Assembly (NCBI GenBank): GCA_013398175.1
Contig: VZRZ01008256.1
Location: 310,001-374,000 of the forward strand
DNA: 64,000 nt
Reading direction: 5' to 3'
From: Climacteris rufus
Lineage: Eukaryota > Chordata > Aves > Passeriformes > Climacteridae
The notes under the pieces were generated by a model. It was not told the origin of the DNA. It saw nothing but the letters and a program-made list of their open reading frames with translations, and did not search any database. Positions 1 to 12,695 of this stretch are shown in pieces. Both the position numbers and the translations under genes were made by a program. How positions within the stretch are numbered: the stretch's first letter is position 1; each line of letters starts with the position of its first letter.

Positions 1-3000
1 ATGCCAACTCTTCTCTTCAGAGCTTTAAAAGACAGTGGCTTTCAGCATTTAGGACTTTACTGCCTATACTACTGATCATTTTCAGTTCATCTCATAACCA
101 ATACTTCACTTATTGGAGACTGGGACTCCATCGTATTGCTGAATTCCACAGTGAAACATTCAATCTTTGCTATGGCTCCTAGTTACTACGTAATTGTAGG
201 AGAACTTGTATCAGACATGCATACTGTACTGGTATGTCTTTTCTCTGTCCTCTTAATAATCTGAAAATATGAGTAACACACAAGTTACTCCTAGGGATAT
301 CTCCTCCACCCACACATACAGACGTATTTTAACTGCTTGCACTCAGAGAATATCACAAAAAACAACAGAAAAAACTAGTTTACCATGACTCCATACAGCA
401 AGTTAACTATTAAACCAAAATAATTTGCTTCTGTAGTATAATCCATTCTAATTCTGTAGTATAAGCATGTTGGTTCTGTTACAAAGGCAAACTTGGAAGT
501 GGATGCCCATTGTGTACTCTAGGCAAACTCTTTTTTTTTTTTTAATTTAAAGAAAGTGTATCATTTAAATTTTTGTATTTGTATACCATGCACTCATTGT
601 AGACACTTTAAAATAGAGAACTTTTCAGAAAGAGTTCAGTTGAGTAACTACTCATCTTTTGGTTGTACTTTTCAAAACAAATAAATGGCTGCCATCAAAA
701 GAGGTTATGCCCTTGGAAAGAAAAGTCCTTTATTGCTAGAGTGCAGCATCCAAATGCCTAAATCAACAAGTGGGGAAAGGACAGCAGGATGAAATAGCAA
801 CAGTGTATATCTAAGACTCATGGCAGGAATACTATTCAAGGGGGTGAAGAACCTGATGACTGAAACTAGAAAAGGGCTCCTACTCAGCAGAAGCATTTTC
901 TGCATAACCTTAAAAGAATACTACAATATTTGCCTTAATAATGTACAATAGATGCTTTCCTAAAGATGCACCTTTTCTTGCATTTAAATATAATGAATTT
1001 TAGTGCAGCAGACTGGCACTTATTCATGGAACAATGGTGAATAATAGGTTCAGTAGCTAAGGTTAAAAAATGGAAAATTTCTTGGCATAAATAATAGATT
1101 TCTTCAAGCTTATTTATTGAAGCCTCAAATCTCGGAATAATTTCTGTGTTATGTTGGAATGTCTTAGTAGATATACTTAGCAAGAAAATAACCATGATAA
1201 GAAACAGTCATCCTGCTAGTTCAGTAGCTCACACCTGTATTTTCTTATTGAAATTACTACAATAGGAATTTAGAAGAGTTCATGAAAGGGGCATTATGCA
1301 TTGCCCCTGCACAAATACTCAGAATTATTAAATAACACTAGCAATGTGGACTTGGCAAAAAAATATTTTATAAATGCCAACACTTGTGTATCTGTGTATG
1401 AAAAATTGGCACCAAATGATGAATTTGCTTATGAGTCAGACACAATGGCATTTTCAAAATTATAATGAATCAGAGTTAAGAACCTTGCTTTCAAATATGC
1501 TATCCTTCATCAATTTAGTCTCTCTTTCCATGATATTTCAGAAGTTAATATCTGGTATTTCTTATCAAAGAATATCACTGCATCATTAAATTAGTCCCTC
1601 AGAAACTTCTGGATGAGATTTTTACAAACAGAGGACCAACCGGTCCACGAGCTGTTTCCACATTGTAAAGCTGTATTTACAGCTTTGAAAAAATCAATCT
1701 CTGTCTACAGAATTTCCTTACTCTCTCCCTTCTCTAAGGTACATACTTGCTACATACTAAGCACTAACCATATGTATGATTCAAGTATGTAATTTATAAC
1801 TGTTTTGAAAAACTGAACTCAGAAAACTGCACAATACTGCATATTATGCCCATTTGCCACAGATCCACCAGAAAATGGCTACTTACAAAAAAAGATAAGG
1901 TAGAATTTATTTGTAAATAATTTCTATAGTAAAAGATTTTAAATACACATAAGTGACAGAGTGGAACTTTGTACCAGCTGTGTATTTGATATGCTGCTTC
2001 TACAGTTTGTTATTGGAGCTGGGCACTTGGCTCCAGGAGTTCAAGGCTTATTCATAAAAACAACACATGGCCACATCCTTGAACTTACAATTTCTCCTTT
2101 GAGATACAGAATTCTTCTGTGGTTTTGAAACCAGAATCAAAACCCAGCTTCTGAACAAAACAGTTTTAGAGTTGGATTCAAAGTTGCAGGGAAACTTTTA
2201 GAAGGTTAAAAAATTAGCAAGAGGGTCCTGTATTCCTGAAATGTTAACCTGCCTGAGGGAGAAAAAAATTGTCCCAGAAACACCATGAAACTATCTGTAG
2301 CAGGCACTATTAAAATACAACTTGAAAAGAGGACTACTCAAAAAAGAGAAGTAGTGAAAAGGAGTTATAATTACATTTCTTTCTTATTCACTACTAAAAG
2401 TTTTAAGACTATTATGATTTCATTTTGTAGGTCAGCTTACTCTACTGGGAAGAAATAACAATACAGCATCCTTTTACTTCAAGGAATAGGAATAGTTCTG
2501 TTTTATTCCCTGATGATTTTATATGTGAGGGAAAAAAATGTCCTAAAACATTATAGCAGCCTAAAAAAAATGCAGAACTTCCAAATCCTCTGTCTTTACA
2601 GCTTCACTGTTAACAGAAACATGCAGAAATCTACTGCCTCTGTAGAAGACAAAATGAAAGAATACAGGCTTCTAAAATGCTGAGAAAAGAGAGCAGGGCT
2701 GGCACCATTCCAGCCACTCGACAGCAAAAGCTGATTCATAAAAGCATCAATTTGTTTGACCCTGTGGATGTATCAACGTTTTATGCTCGTTAAGGGATAA
2801 CAGTAGCAATGCTGTGGTCAGTTACCAGGCTCTGTGCCTTCCAAACACATCAACAACCTTGAAAACTGCCCTGAGAGATAATAACATAGGAGAAGTTAAA
2901 TGTCTTACAGGCATCCCTTTGCTGCATTTAGGAAACAAGGTAGCAGCCTACCATGGCAGTTCCTGGATCATAAAAGCAGCCCAGCTCTAATTTTCTCCTC

Positions 3001-6000
3001 TTATATAAAGTATCAGAGAAAGTTCAAGCAAAACAGAAGAGATTTTAATTCTCTTTTTCCTCACTGGTTTTGTCAGCTCTTGCTCTTTTAGCTAAGCTGC
3101 TTTTTCAGATCTGACCTTTTCTTTCCCTTTATTAAAAGAAACTACAGCCCCCACTGGGCTCCCAGGTACTGACAAAACCTCTATAAGCTACCAGGACAAA
3201 ACATTTCCCAGAGAAATTTACATAGTAATTGTCTTAGTATGTCAAAGTATTCAATTTACAGCAACAAGCTTCAGTCACACCATGTTTCTTTTCCAATCTA
3301 GTCTTGTCAACTGAGCCTGATTAAGTAGTGATAACTAGTAATTTCTCCTGCATTTGACACGGCTGTAAAATTAGCTTGGGTGTGAGTTGATGGCAGTGAA
3401 AGTAATCTTTATTTTCGCAGTGACTCACAGCTGGGAAGAAAGCAGGCATTACTGGATATGGGGCTCAATAAATGTTGTAACACTTTACTAGAACAAATAA
3501 CTTGTTGAGAACTATGTCTCCAAAACATTAGTGCCATTTTTGTGAAAAAGAAGAACAAAGATTAAATTGTACAGTAGAAATAGTTTGCGATATTGCAATC
3601 AAATGCACTATCAACATGTCTTGGAAACTAAGGAGGCAAAGTCCTGTGCTCTATGCAGACTTCCCATTGTATAGAATTCATCAGAACTGATGGAGCCGAA
3701 TTAGGTGCTTGATACTTTATGTCAAATTGCGTCCTTTTGGCCTGTCATGTACAGTCTCTTCAGCAGCACTGCATGTCTCTGAAGAGATCAGTCTGTGAGT
3801 TTGCCTCACTGAGTCCATCAAATCAAAAAGTTCCCCTAGCTAAGGGAAGAGTCAAATAGTCAGACAAAACATATTGACACAAAGCACATTTATGTTTGCA
3901 AACTTTTGCTTAACAATACAGTGACTTATAAAAATCATCATCATCACTTATGGAAAGATGTTACAATTTTTAAAAAAATTATTAATATGCTTTAAAAAAC
4001 CTATATACTCAGCAATATGTATTACATTTTGGGGACTTGGGAACTAATACATATAGTCATTTTATACCATCTCAAAATTCCTCACTAGCAAGTGCACACC
4101 AGCAGGCATCCTAGGACTCTAATTATATTTTAGTTTAAACCTTGCCCTATGAATTCAAAAGTAACAGGTAGCAGACCAATTTATTTAATACACATACAAA
4201 CACCACCAAACCACATTTTTTTTTGTGAGAGGAAATCACAGAAATAAAAATGTATTCAAAATTCATTCATTCAAACCTAGCACACTTATCTGATTATCTC
4301 TCACAACTAAGGTAGACCTTAACATGATCAATAAAAATCTTCTATTTTTAGCCTAAGGTCATCTTCCTGGCTGAAGAAGAAACAAGATTAGAATTCACGT
4401 TTTTGCCACTTGAAAGTGCATTTTAAAACACACTACTTCAGGAACAAACCAACCTGTGACATTCAACTACCCTTTAACTTCTTCAGAAATCCTAAATTCA
4501 GAAATTCTTTTACCTCTTGCCCTTATACTCCAAGGATATCCCATAAGCTTCTAGGAACCCTCTAGAAGCTCAGCCATTCCTCCCAGTTTTGCATCAGTCC
4601 TCAGGTATTTCTCCCAGTTGCTGTGATCATTCAAAGACTATTGAGAGGAGACTCAAATAAATGTCAGTTCCTTCAACATTCATGAGTACATCCCATCAGG
4701 CCTGTGGACTTACTATGTCCAGTTTGCTCAAGCATAAAATACTTCATTTTCAAAGACAGTCTTTCTGTGATCTACCTACAGCTCTTCTCCACTCCCTTTC
4801 ACTGCAATATGTGGTCAGACTTACACATCTCTCTCAACATCATCACCTGTACACAATAAAAGAGATAATGGGAAAGATAATACTATGTCTGACCAGTGTC
4901 TATAATACCAAAATCACAGCTGGTAGACATGGGAGCAAAAGCTATAAGAGTGCTAGTGGGCCTCATGGACCACACGTGCCAACAAGATCAGTAAGCTCTC
5001 ATGCCTACTACCACATCTTGTTGCCAGCACAGCCTTCAGAAAATTGAAGCTCAAGAAGGTTACTCACAATAAAATCAGGCAAAATAGAAGTTGCTTTTCC
5101 ATTCCAGCATTGCTGCACATTTGCTGTCCTTATTACATGAGGTGCAACAGCTAATTGTGTTGCCACTGAGAATGTACTGCTGGCTCAGGATGATATACTG
5201 AGGCTCTTCAAAAAACTATTAAATTAACAACATATATCATCACTTTCACCTATGAACTTCAAAGATACAAAATCCCAGAACATTCCACATTTCTCACAGA
5301 TCTTAGTGAAGCTGGATGTGCTTTTCAATTTTACTATTGTACTATTTGACAGTTAAAAGTTCAAACTTTAAGCATTGCCAAATGCTAATAGACTTGGCTA
5401 TCCCAGATGTACAGAACTGGCTGGAGGGTAAATATGCTTCAGAATTCCTGTCGACATTAAGTTTAGATTTCACAGTTATGTTTACTGCAGCTTGCTATTT
5501 TCTCAGCAATGTGGGAGGATTTACTGGATTCTAAGTAACATGCAAGGCATCTAAACACATAAGAACTACTTTCCCCATGTGTATAAACAGATTATTTCTT
5601 TTATGAAATAATTTTCAGTAAACAGAAACAGACACATCAGGTTTGGGCTCTCCTCACTGGCCTATTTAACACCGCAGCCTATTTTTCACCCAAAGGGATG
5701 GAAGCAGATTCATCAATCTTCAGCCACATTTTTGCTGTTGCTGCCATAAAAAAAAAAAGACACACAAGCACCCGAAAGCACTTGGGAATTATTTCATGTT
5801 ATTTGTTACTATCAATACATATTCTGCAGAGGAACTGACAGCAGGCATGACAGAGACAGAAAGCCACAGGGTTTTTTTGGGTATAAAGCATTCCTGATCC
5901 TGTTTTGAGGAGCTGCACTTCAAATGGGATGCCCTGAAGCAACTGCAGAGAACAAACACATCAGGCTTGGAAATGGGGACATTGACTATCATGTTTTGGA

Positions 6001-7341
6001 CCACACGACTTTTCACTTTCACTACATTATTCAGTAACTACCCAAAACGGTTTGAAAAGCAGTCACAGTAATGATCTCCAGCTTTTCCACTACCCATGAA
6101 AAGCACAATCTGAGTTTAAACAGTTGCTCTGTAGCCAGATAAAGTTAAGCTAATACTAGTAATCAGAGGTATGAAGCAATGCAACATGTATGTGTGTCTG
6201 AAGATATTTCTGATGAGAACTAGAAAAAACATACTATCTTTGTTTCTTCCAACATAGGATCAAAAATTCAACTGAAGATCAATCCAAACAACTAATTGCT
6301 TCCATAAGACTTATTAAATATTTTTAAGTTCAGCATACTTAAATGATTTAGTCTAATTTTTCTTTTAGCAAGGCAGACAACCCAAGCTTGTCTTTAAGAT
6401 CATAGAATGCTGAGGGAATTAACTGGAATTTATCTTGGAGTATTGGATTAAAGACAAACTTTTAAATTTTAGTTTTAAGGACAATATACATAGCCTAGAC
6501 TGCAACAAATGCACTGTATTTATAAAAAGAAAGTAACTAAATGCAATGCAGTAACTACTTTTATAGGGGATTCAAGTATGGACTACTGCCTATGTAACCA
6601 TATCCCTTTCCCATCAGTCTAGTAATACCAATGTTTTTGCAAAGTTTACTAAAACATAATGATTAACAGTAACTCCAACTCTGTTAACTCTGTAACTACT
6701 CTAAAGAAACATAAAAACAGTCAATTAAAAAAAACTGCCCTGAGAAATTCCATTAGATATTCATTTTAGCCTCTTAAAAATACAATGGAGAGCAACCACA
6801 CTGCATTCAAATGTTATGAGAGGCCTTCTCTCTACTATTTCTGCTACTGAAAAGGAGAGTTTCAGTTATGCAGAACCCATGGAGTGAAATTTAGTTTTGT
6901 TATTAGTAAGAAATAAAACCTCATCAGTGTTCAGGACACAGAAGATCTAACAGCCCTTAGCTAAACACTCTTATGTCTGTGATTATGAAAATTCATTTCT
7001 TCTGAGGGTGGTGAAAAATTAGATGTCTAAGAAAAATGACCATAATTCAGACTTCTTAAAAGGAACACTGCAGGGAGTGACAGTGAAGGGCCAGCACTTC
7101 ACACAGCAAGCGCAACAGAGAAGGATTGGAAACAATGACTGCAATCCATAAAGGCTAAAATCCAGACATCACAAGATTCATGTTGGACATCCTTAATGTA
7201 CTACAAGAACAGTAAGAACTTAATTACCAAATTAATCTATCTATGCCCAGGGAAACCTTAAGCGCATGAGATTTCTTGTGATAGATTACTCAGGCAAGCC
7301 AAAAAGGATTTGCACATCTGATCTGTGACTACCCAAGTCAG

Positions 7342-7962
7342 AGAATCATAGAATAGCTTGAGCGGAAAGGGACTCACAAGGATTATCAAGTCCAACTCCT
7401 GGCCCTGCACAGGACAACTCCAAAAATCACACCATGTGCCATAGAGCATTGTCCAAACACTTCTTGAACTCTGTCAGGCTTGGTGCTGTGACCACTTCCC
7501 TGGGAAGCCTGTTCTTGTGCCCAACCGCCCTCTGAGTAAAAAACATCTTCTCTCCAATATCTAGCCTAAACCCCCTGACACAATTTCAGGCCATTCTCTT
7601 GGGTCCTGTCACTGGTCACCACAGAGAAGAGACCAGTGCCTTCCCCTCCTCTTCCCCTCATGAGGAAATTGCAGACTGCAATGAGGTCTCCCCTCATTCT
7701 CCTCCAGGCTGAACAGACAAAATGACTTCAGTTGCTCCTCATATGGAGCAACTTCACCTCAAGACCCTTCATCTTCATGGTACTCCTTTAGATGTTATAT
7801 AATAGCCTTTTATCTCTCTTACATTGTGGTGCCCAAAACTGCACAAACCACACACAGGACTCAAGGTAAGGCTGCACCAGGACAGAGCAGAGTGGGACAA
7901 TCCCCTCCCTTGCCTGGCTCACCGTGCTTTACTTGATGTGCTCCAGGATATGGTTAGCAGCA
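7342..7962 (-). mobile_element. CR1 non-LTR retrotransposon, 5'-truncated copy
   Basis: CR1 is the main LINE of birds. The plus strand begins AGAATCATAGAAT, which is the reverse complement of the CR1 terminal ATTCTATGA motif, so the element's 3' end is at 7342 and it points left. The following sequence matches the familiar 3' untranslated region and the end of the reverse-transcriptase frame. Recognisable blocks include CTTCCCTGGGAAGCCTGTTC, GGTCTCCCCTCATTCTCCTCC, a GTGGTGCCCAAAACTGCAC block and finally CTCCAGGATATGGTTAGCAGC. Homology stops near 7962, the usual 5' truncation. The frame is broken many times, so the copy is dead. It lies in the same sense as GALNTL6. Confidence 0.92.
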
Positions 7963-9230
7963 ATTAATCTACAAATTTTAGATATACAGAGACCTGTTGT
8001 TGAAATTAAGCTATACAAACATACCAAACACAAAGATTTTTAAATTGTAAAGCTTGCAACTGTATTGGTATCAGGGACTAACTTGAATGCCTTGATTCAA
8101 TAATGAAAAGCTTAAAAAATGGACTGTCTACAGTCTTAATGCAAAGACTTAAGAGCTTGAAACAGGATAGACCACAAAATTTAAATTCACTGCTCAGACT
8201 AGATGATTGCAATCCTTCCCCCAAGCCTTATTAAAAACATATTTAGAACACTATTCAAAATGAAAATCAGATTCAGTTTTGTTTGTTTGAACAAAACCGA
8301 TACGAATAGCAAAATACTGGATAATGCGGAGAAGATAAGAATTAATTTTAACTGGTACATTCAATGTTAGAATAAGTAGCATTTCTCTTTCTACAATAGA
8401 AAATAATATTGCCAAAATCTTCCCTAACATTAGCAGGTTTGTTTTATTTCAGACTACAGAAAGTGGCATGAAGAAGGTGAAAAGAAAAAAATGAAAACAC
8501 TTTTCTTTGGGTTTTGAAATATCTTTTATATTGGTACAGAATTTCTAACCCCTAAATATTAATTCCATTGCTTTCTCTCAATACTATCCAAAATTCATAA
8601 TGTTGCCTTTCACTTTTAGATGACCAGAACTCTCATTTTCACTAAATCAGTCCTGAAACCCAATAAACTGTGGTGATAAGCCTCTTTCAGATTCTTATTT
8701 AGAATTAGGGGAGAAAAAAGTTGTTTTGATTGCTTTTTGGTTTAAATTTAAAGCCACAGGGTCACTGTAGGCAGAGAACAGAGAATGAGCTAATGTAACT
8801 TGGCAAGAGTACCCACTGTGCCAAGACTTTTACGCAAGAGTGGGACAGAAACAAGACATCAAAGACCACTCAGAAAAGGAAAAAAATATTTTTTGAGCAC
8901 AGCTATGAGAGACAGAAAAAAGCCATGGTAGATATTAGAGGGATGCCATAAAAACATATTAAGAATGCAGGAAAGGTCAAGTCAGCCTTAAAATCGAAGT
9001 TAACTGTTTCATTTCTTTATGGATTTTTTATCAGAACACACATTTTGCTGTCTTAAAAAGGAAAGAAGAATCAGTCATAACATCTTGCTGAAGTGTTTTA
9101 ACTATCACAGGAAAAACACAAGAACATTATTTAAAAAAAAAAAATTGAAAACCTGAATTTCTCAGAGCTCAACTATCTAAGCATGTTTAATTCTACCTAT
9201 CCCCTTGCCAGAAGGTGTTATTTGCAAATC

Positions 9231-9236
9231 CTGAGC
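9231..9236. repeat. Target-site duplication, left, of solo LTR A1
   Basis: CTGAGC at this site is repeated exactly at 9550..9555, directly after the LTR. Confidence 0.92.
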
Positions 9237-9549
9237 TGTAGCGGCCTGGAGCCTGGCTGCTCGGGGCTTCTTGGAAGAAAGTCTTTTTCCCATGTAAGCT
9301 ATGAAAAACAGTAAGATAAGCAGGGCTAACACCTGCTGTTTTCCACAGCTGTTGTGAGTCTAGGCATGATATGATTTGACTCAGGCGGTGTAGAACCCAG
9401 CCAATCAGACCGGGGGGTGGATGGACACTAATGAATCATCTGCTTGGGTTCCTACCATATATAAAGGGAATAGGACAATAAACTCCAGCTGCATTCACTG
9501 AGCTCGTCGTGTGCTTATTCCCATGTCTAAGCAACATCGGACAGCAACA
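9237..9549 (+). mobile_element. Solo LTR, family A copy 1 (ERVK-like)
   Basis: This is a 313-bp element that starts TGTAGCGGCC and ends CAGCAACA. It is flanked by the identical 6-bp target duplication CTGAGC at 9231..9236 and 9550..9555. A TATA box (9458..9465) and a polyadenylation signal AATAAA (9477..9482) set it in the plus orientation, antisense to GALNTL6. No gag, pol or env sequence adjoins it, so it is a solo LTR left by recombination between two LTRs. A 6-bp duplication is typical of ERVK-type (class II) integration. A related copy lies at 58000..58294 on the other strand. Copy 1 carries about 20 extra bases in U3 (near 9330..9350) relative to it. Confidence 0.93.
9458..9482 (+). promoter_or_regulatory. 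LTR A1 TATA box and AATAAA signal
   Basis: TATATAAA at 9458..9465 and AATAAA at 9477..9482 lie about 12 bp apart. This spacing is found in retroviral LTRs where the poly(A) signal lies upstream of, or at the start of, R. The pair fixes the LTR orientation. Present activity is unknown. Confidence 0.75.
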
Positions 9550-9555
9550 CTGAGC
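9550..9555. repeat. Target-site duplication, right, of solo LTR A1
   Basis: CTGAGC is identical to 9231..9236. Confidence 0.92.
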
Positions 9556-10230
9556 CAAATTTTCAAAAAGACTCAGAAAGAGAAAATTTATTTGGATTAA
9601 AAAAAACAAGTTTTGTTTATCTGCTGTCCTTGCACACTTCCCAGAAAACCAAACACTTGGAAGTGTTACTTAAAATTTCTTTGGTTTGATGGTAGAATAC
9701 AATATTTTTGAAGTTATTTCAGAGGAATGTATAAACTACTGTAGCTGTTCTTTTGATTTAAATAAGTTTTTCTTCAAATTACATGATTTACCACTCAGTT
9801 TTTGTTGCATTTGAAGGTTCATTTTGTGAATTATTTCTCCAGATGGCAATAAAACCCTTCTATTTGGTTCTATAAAACATATCATAGACAGTATTTTCAG
9901 GAAATCAGTCTTCAGCAGCTGATGACCATTTTCCCTGTGCAAATGGCATACACTAAAGAGAGACAGAGGATGAAAACTCAAAGTTTATAATAACAGCATC
10001 TCTCAGAAACATGCAATAGACAACAGCTAAAAGCCTCAAAGCAGTTAGAAGCTCCACAAAACCAAATCCTTCCTAATGCTCAAAAGCTGACCAAATGAGA
10101 TCTTGCCTGCTATACCACATCTGGTATCTTATCTACCACCCCTGATTTATCTACTGAAATAAGAACACCCTTTTCTAGGGCAGAAATTACACAATTTCCC
10201 AATTAGTTTTTCTGAAGGCAACTCTATTAT

Positions 10231-10327
10231 TGCCATGGTTTAGCCCCAGCCTCTGGCATGGCTCCTGTGCAAGGATGACAGGCAAATTCCTGAAGAAAAT
10301 TAACTCTACTCCAGGCAAACCAGTACA
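10231..10327 (+). mobile_element. Remnant of an avian LTR, only its two ends left
   Basis: The start TGCCATGGTTTAGCCCCAGCC resembles the 5' end of a common bird LTR group that usually opens TGTCATGGTTTA. The end, with AAAATTAACTCTACTCC and finishing CCAGTACA at 10327, resembles the 3' end of the same group. Only about 97 bp remain of what is normally a several-hundred-bp LTR, so most of the interior is gone. I find no clear target duplication. The family assignment is from memory. Confidence 0.5.
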
Positions 10328-11840
10328 ACGCACTTCCAGAAGTGAAGTGCAGTTTGAGACTGGCCATATTTAACACACAGCAGCCAAGAGATGAGTTTGT
10401 TTCTGACAGTAGGTCAGAAAGCATTGTCAGATTTGCTGTCTCTCTTGGAATTTCAAGAAATACACTTGCTTCAAGGTATGGCCATCAGAAGAATCAAGCC
10501 CACTTTGTCCCCTTAATTGGTGCAGTACTTAGTAGGCAATTACAGCACAAGAACATTCTTTTTATTTATATTTAGATGGTGATACAGTCAATTAACTAAT
10601 GGGCTATTTGTGTTATGAGTGTTTAACACAAGGAAGGTTAGAAGGACATGACTCAAGTCAGTTCAATCAGCACACGACTAAAGCACCCACCATACAAGAT
10701 TTCACTGAATGCCACAGGAACCTAGCCGAATCAGAACATGGAAACAATGCAGACACCTATAGATAGTGGCTTCCCAAATGAGACCTTTAGATGAAAGTCA
10801 CAAGAACATTTGTGCCAGAGAAAGGCTGGTGTAGCACTGACTCCTTCCTAATACGTCACTTCTGACAACACACCGCTCTCATTGCTTCTGGGGACATGTG
10901 TGGAAATGTCAGGGGCTATGCAGACAGTGGCAGGTGATAAAAAGGTTGCCAAAAGACCAATTTACAAAAACATAAAAGGATGATAAAGGTGATGGCTTCC
11001 TTTTGTGTTTAGTAATTGTCCTTTGCAGTTTTGCTAAGAGAGGAGGATGCTTGATTAACATATTTATTATACCAGCAATGTAATCTACCACAGCTTCAAT
11101 GCTACACAGCTGTACATTAGAACTCAAACTTCTTGAAAGCACTCTTTATGTAAATAATTTCAGGTAATTTGGCAAAGCAGAAAGCAAAGAAAGTATATAA
11201 AACACAGCTGTTATAACATTTCTTTTTGCTTAATCCTATGCAAACAACACTAATACATACAAATTAAGAGAGAAACAGTTCTTTTCTCAAAACAATGCAA
11301 CAATTAAATTAAACAATTTAGAATTAAAATTAAATTAGAAACATCTCTAACAAAAGGTTAATTCCTCCATTGTAAAATATTTTTTAAAATTCTTACTGTG
11401 CAAACATTTAGATACTATTCATTATTTGAAAAAGACAGTTTCACATTCAACAGAAAAATAAGTGTCATTTGCAATGATATTTCTCTTCTCCCCCCACCAA
11501 GAACTTCTCTTGAGATCTGAAGTTTTGCTCAGTTCCTTGACATCTTTTCATATCAAAATGCTCTAAGTTAAGAAGTGAGAAGATATCTTCATGTGAAATA
11601 TTGTATAATAGAGAGAATTGTATCGGAAGGAAAATACAAACAGTAGTGGAAACAGTTTTGTCTCACTCCTGTACCTCTCCCCCATACACTAGTTGAATAA
11701 CATCTAATTAAAAGAGGAGGAAAATGCCAGGTAAGGAGACAAATCAAATCAATCCTCTCTTCAGAGCTCAGAAAGACTCTAGAGGACAAGAGCCTGGAGC
11801 CTAGAAAGACAAAAGTGCCCCTTTTCCTGAAAGGAAAGGA

Positions 11841-11891
11841 AAGCTCTTCTCTTTGTATAAAGAGGAAGGAAGCTCTTCTCTTTGTATAAAG
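11841..11891. repeat. Tandem duplication, period 29
   Basis: AAGCTCTTCTCTTTGTATAA followed by AG at 11841..11862 recurs at 11870..11891, spaced by GAGGAAGG-type purine sequence. Confidence 0.9.
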
Positions 11892-12556
11892 GAGCCAAAA
11901 CTTACAGAACATGAAAAGCAAGTTATTTTTGCTGAGAACTGTATGACTATTTTTAGCTCAGTGGTTATTTCCCAGAATAAACTTTATCCCATTTCTATGT
12001 GTTGTATTAATGCTGTTAGGGAACAATACCATCATCTAGTACCCCCAAATTCGCCATGTGCATCATGCATATTCTGTTTTTACATAATTCTATGCTGCAT
12101 AAATCAGCTGCAGTATCAGCACCTGACAAGCTGCAGCTATTGTATTAACTTTTTATATAACAAAACAGGAGAAGCATTTTGCAAACACATTAAGCCAAAA
12201 ACTATATGCAAGTTGCCACTCTGCTCCCTAGCCCAAAGAGCTATTAACCAAATGAGAACACAAAAAATTATGTGAAATTGTTTTTAGCACAATTCACTAC
12301 ACAGAAATTTAATAAAAATCATTCTGCAATGAAAAGAAGCCTTCTCTTAATGTGTTACTAATCAGATGAGAAGTCACTTTAAAAACAGAGCAAATGATTT
12401 AACAACAGTGATAAATTTTCCGCTTCCTATTTAATGAAATGATTGCTTTTTTGTTGACTGAGGGTTCATGTTTTACCTTCCTGGAATACAACTTATTTAG
12501 AGATATACAAAGATAAAATCTTAAAAATTGAATAGTCCAGGAAACAGTTTACATAC

Positions 12557-12695
12557 TTAGGATGTCGGATGTCTGGCAGGGATCGTTCCAGTGCTATATT
12601 GTTGCTAACAAATATGTTGAAGCCGTTTTCCCTATAAGCTGAGTCATCATGGTCTTCCTCTGTAAGAGGGTACGGCTTTCCATGTTCACCTTTCC
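12557..12695 (-). CDS. GALNTL6: GALNTL6 internal coding exon, entry to catalytic domain
   Basis: This is the next exon of the same gene. On the minus strand TTTTGTTATAG precedes GG, which completes the glycine codon begun by the exon at 36224. Forty-five codons follow, then AA before a GTATGTAAAC donor at 12556. The peptide starts KGEHGKPYPLTEEDHDD, continues RENGFNIFVSNNIALER and ends SLPDIRHP. The split last codon (AA plus one base) would be Asn or Lys. Asn fits the conserved Asn-Cys that I expect at the start of the following exon. The GFN...S..I.L.RSLPD.R block is shared across the family and lies just before the glycosyltransferase A fold. GALNT10 has a different sequence in the TEEDHDD stretch, as I recall it, so I prefer GALNTL6. 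The catalytic DxH and the lectin domain are encoded outside the window. Confidence 0.93.

Larger units (their letters stand above)
1..12556 (-). other. GALNTL6: GALNTL6 downstream intron, 5' part (incomplete)
   Basis: This sequence follows the donor at 12556 and runs off the window. Positions 1..7341 are AT-rich with poly-T and poly-A runs, and I see no gene, repeat family or RNA gene there. From 7342 to 10327 it holds a CR1 copy, a solo LTR with target duplications and a short LTR remnant. The stretch 10328..12556 contains only a 29-bp-period duplication near 11.85 kb that I could pick out. Confidence 0.8.

Noticed and set aside
6400..6470. GATCATAGAATGCTGAGGG as another CR1 3' end
   Set aside because: Only the first dozen bases resemble CR1. 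The following sequence does not continue the consensus.
1..7341. Hidden third GALNTL6 exon downstream
   Set aside because: The next exon should begin with the base completing Asn or Lys followed by a Cys codon and the catalytic-domain start. I found no minus-strand segment encoding that in 1..12556.
11853..12275. 140-codon plus-strand open frame
   Set aside because: It begins inside the 29-bp duplication and continues through low-information intron, with no similarity I recognise.
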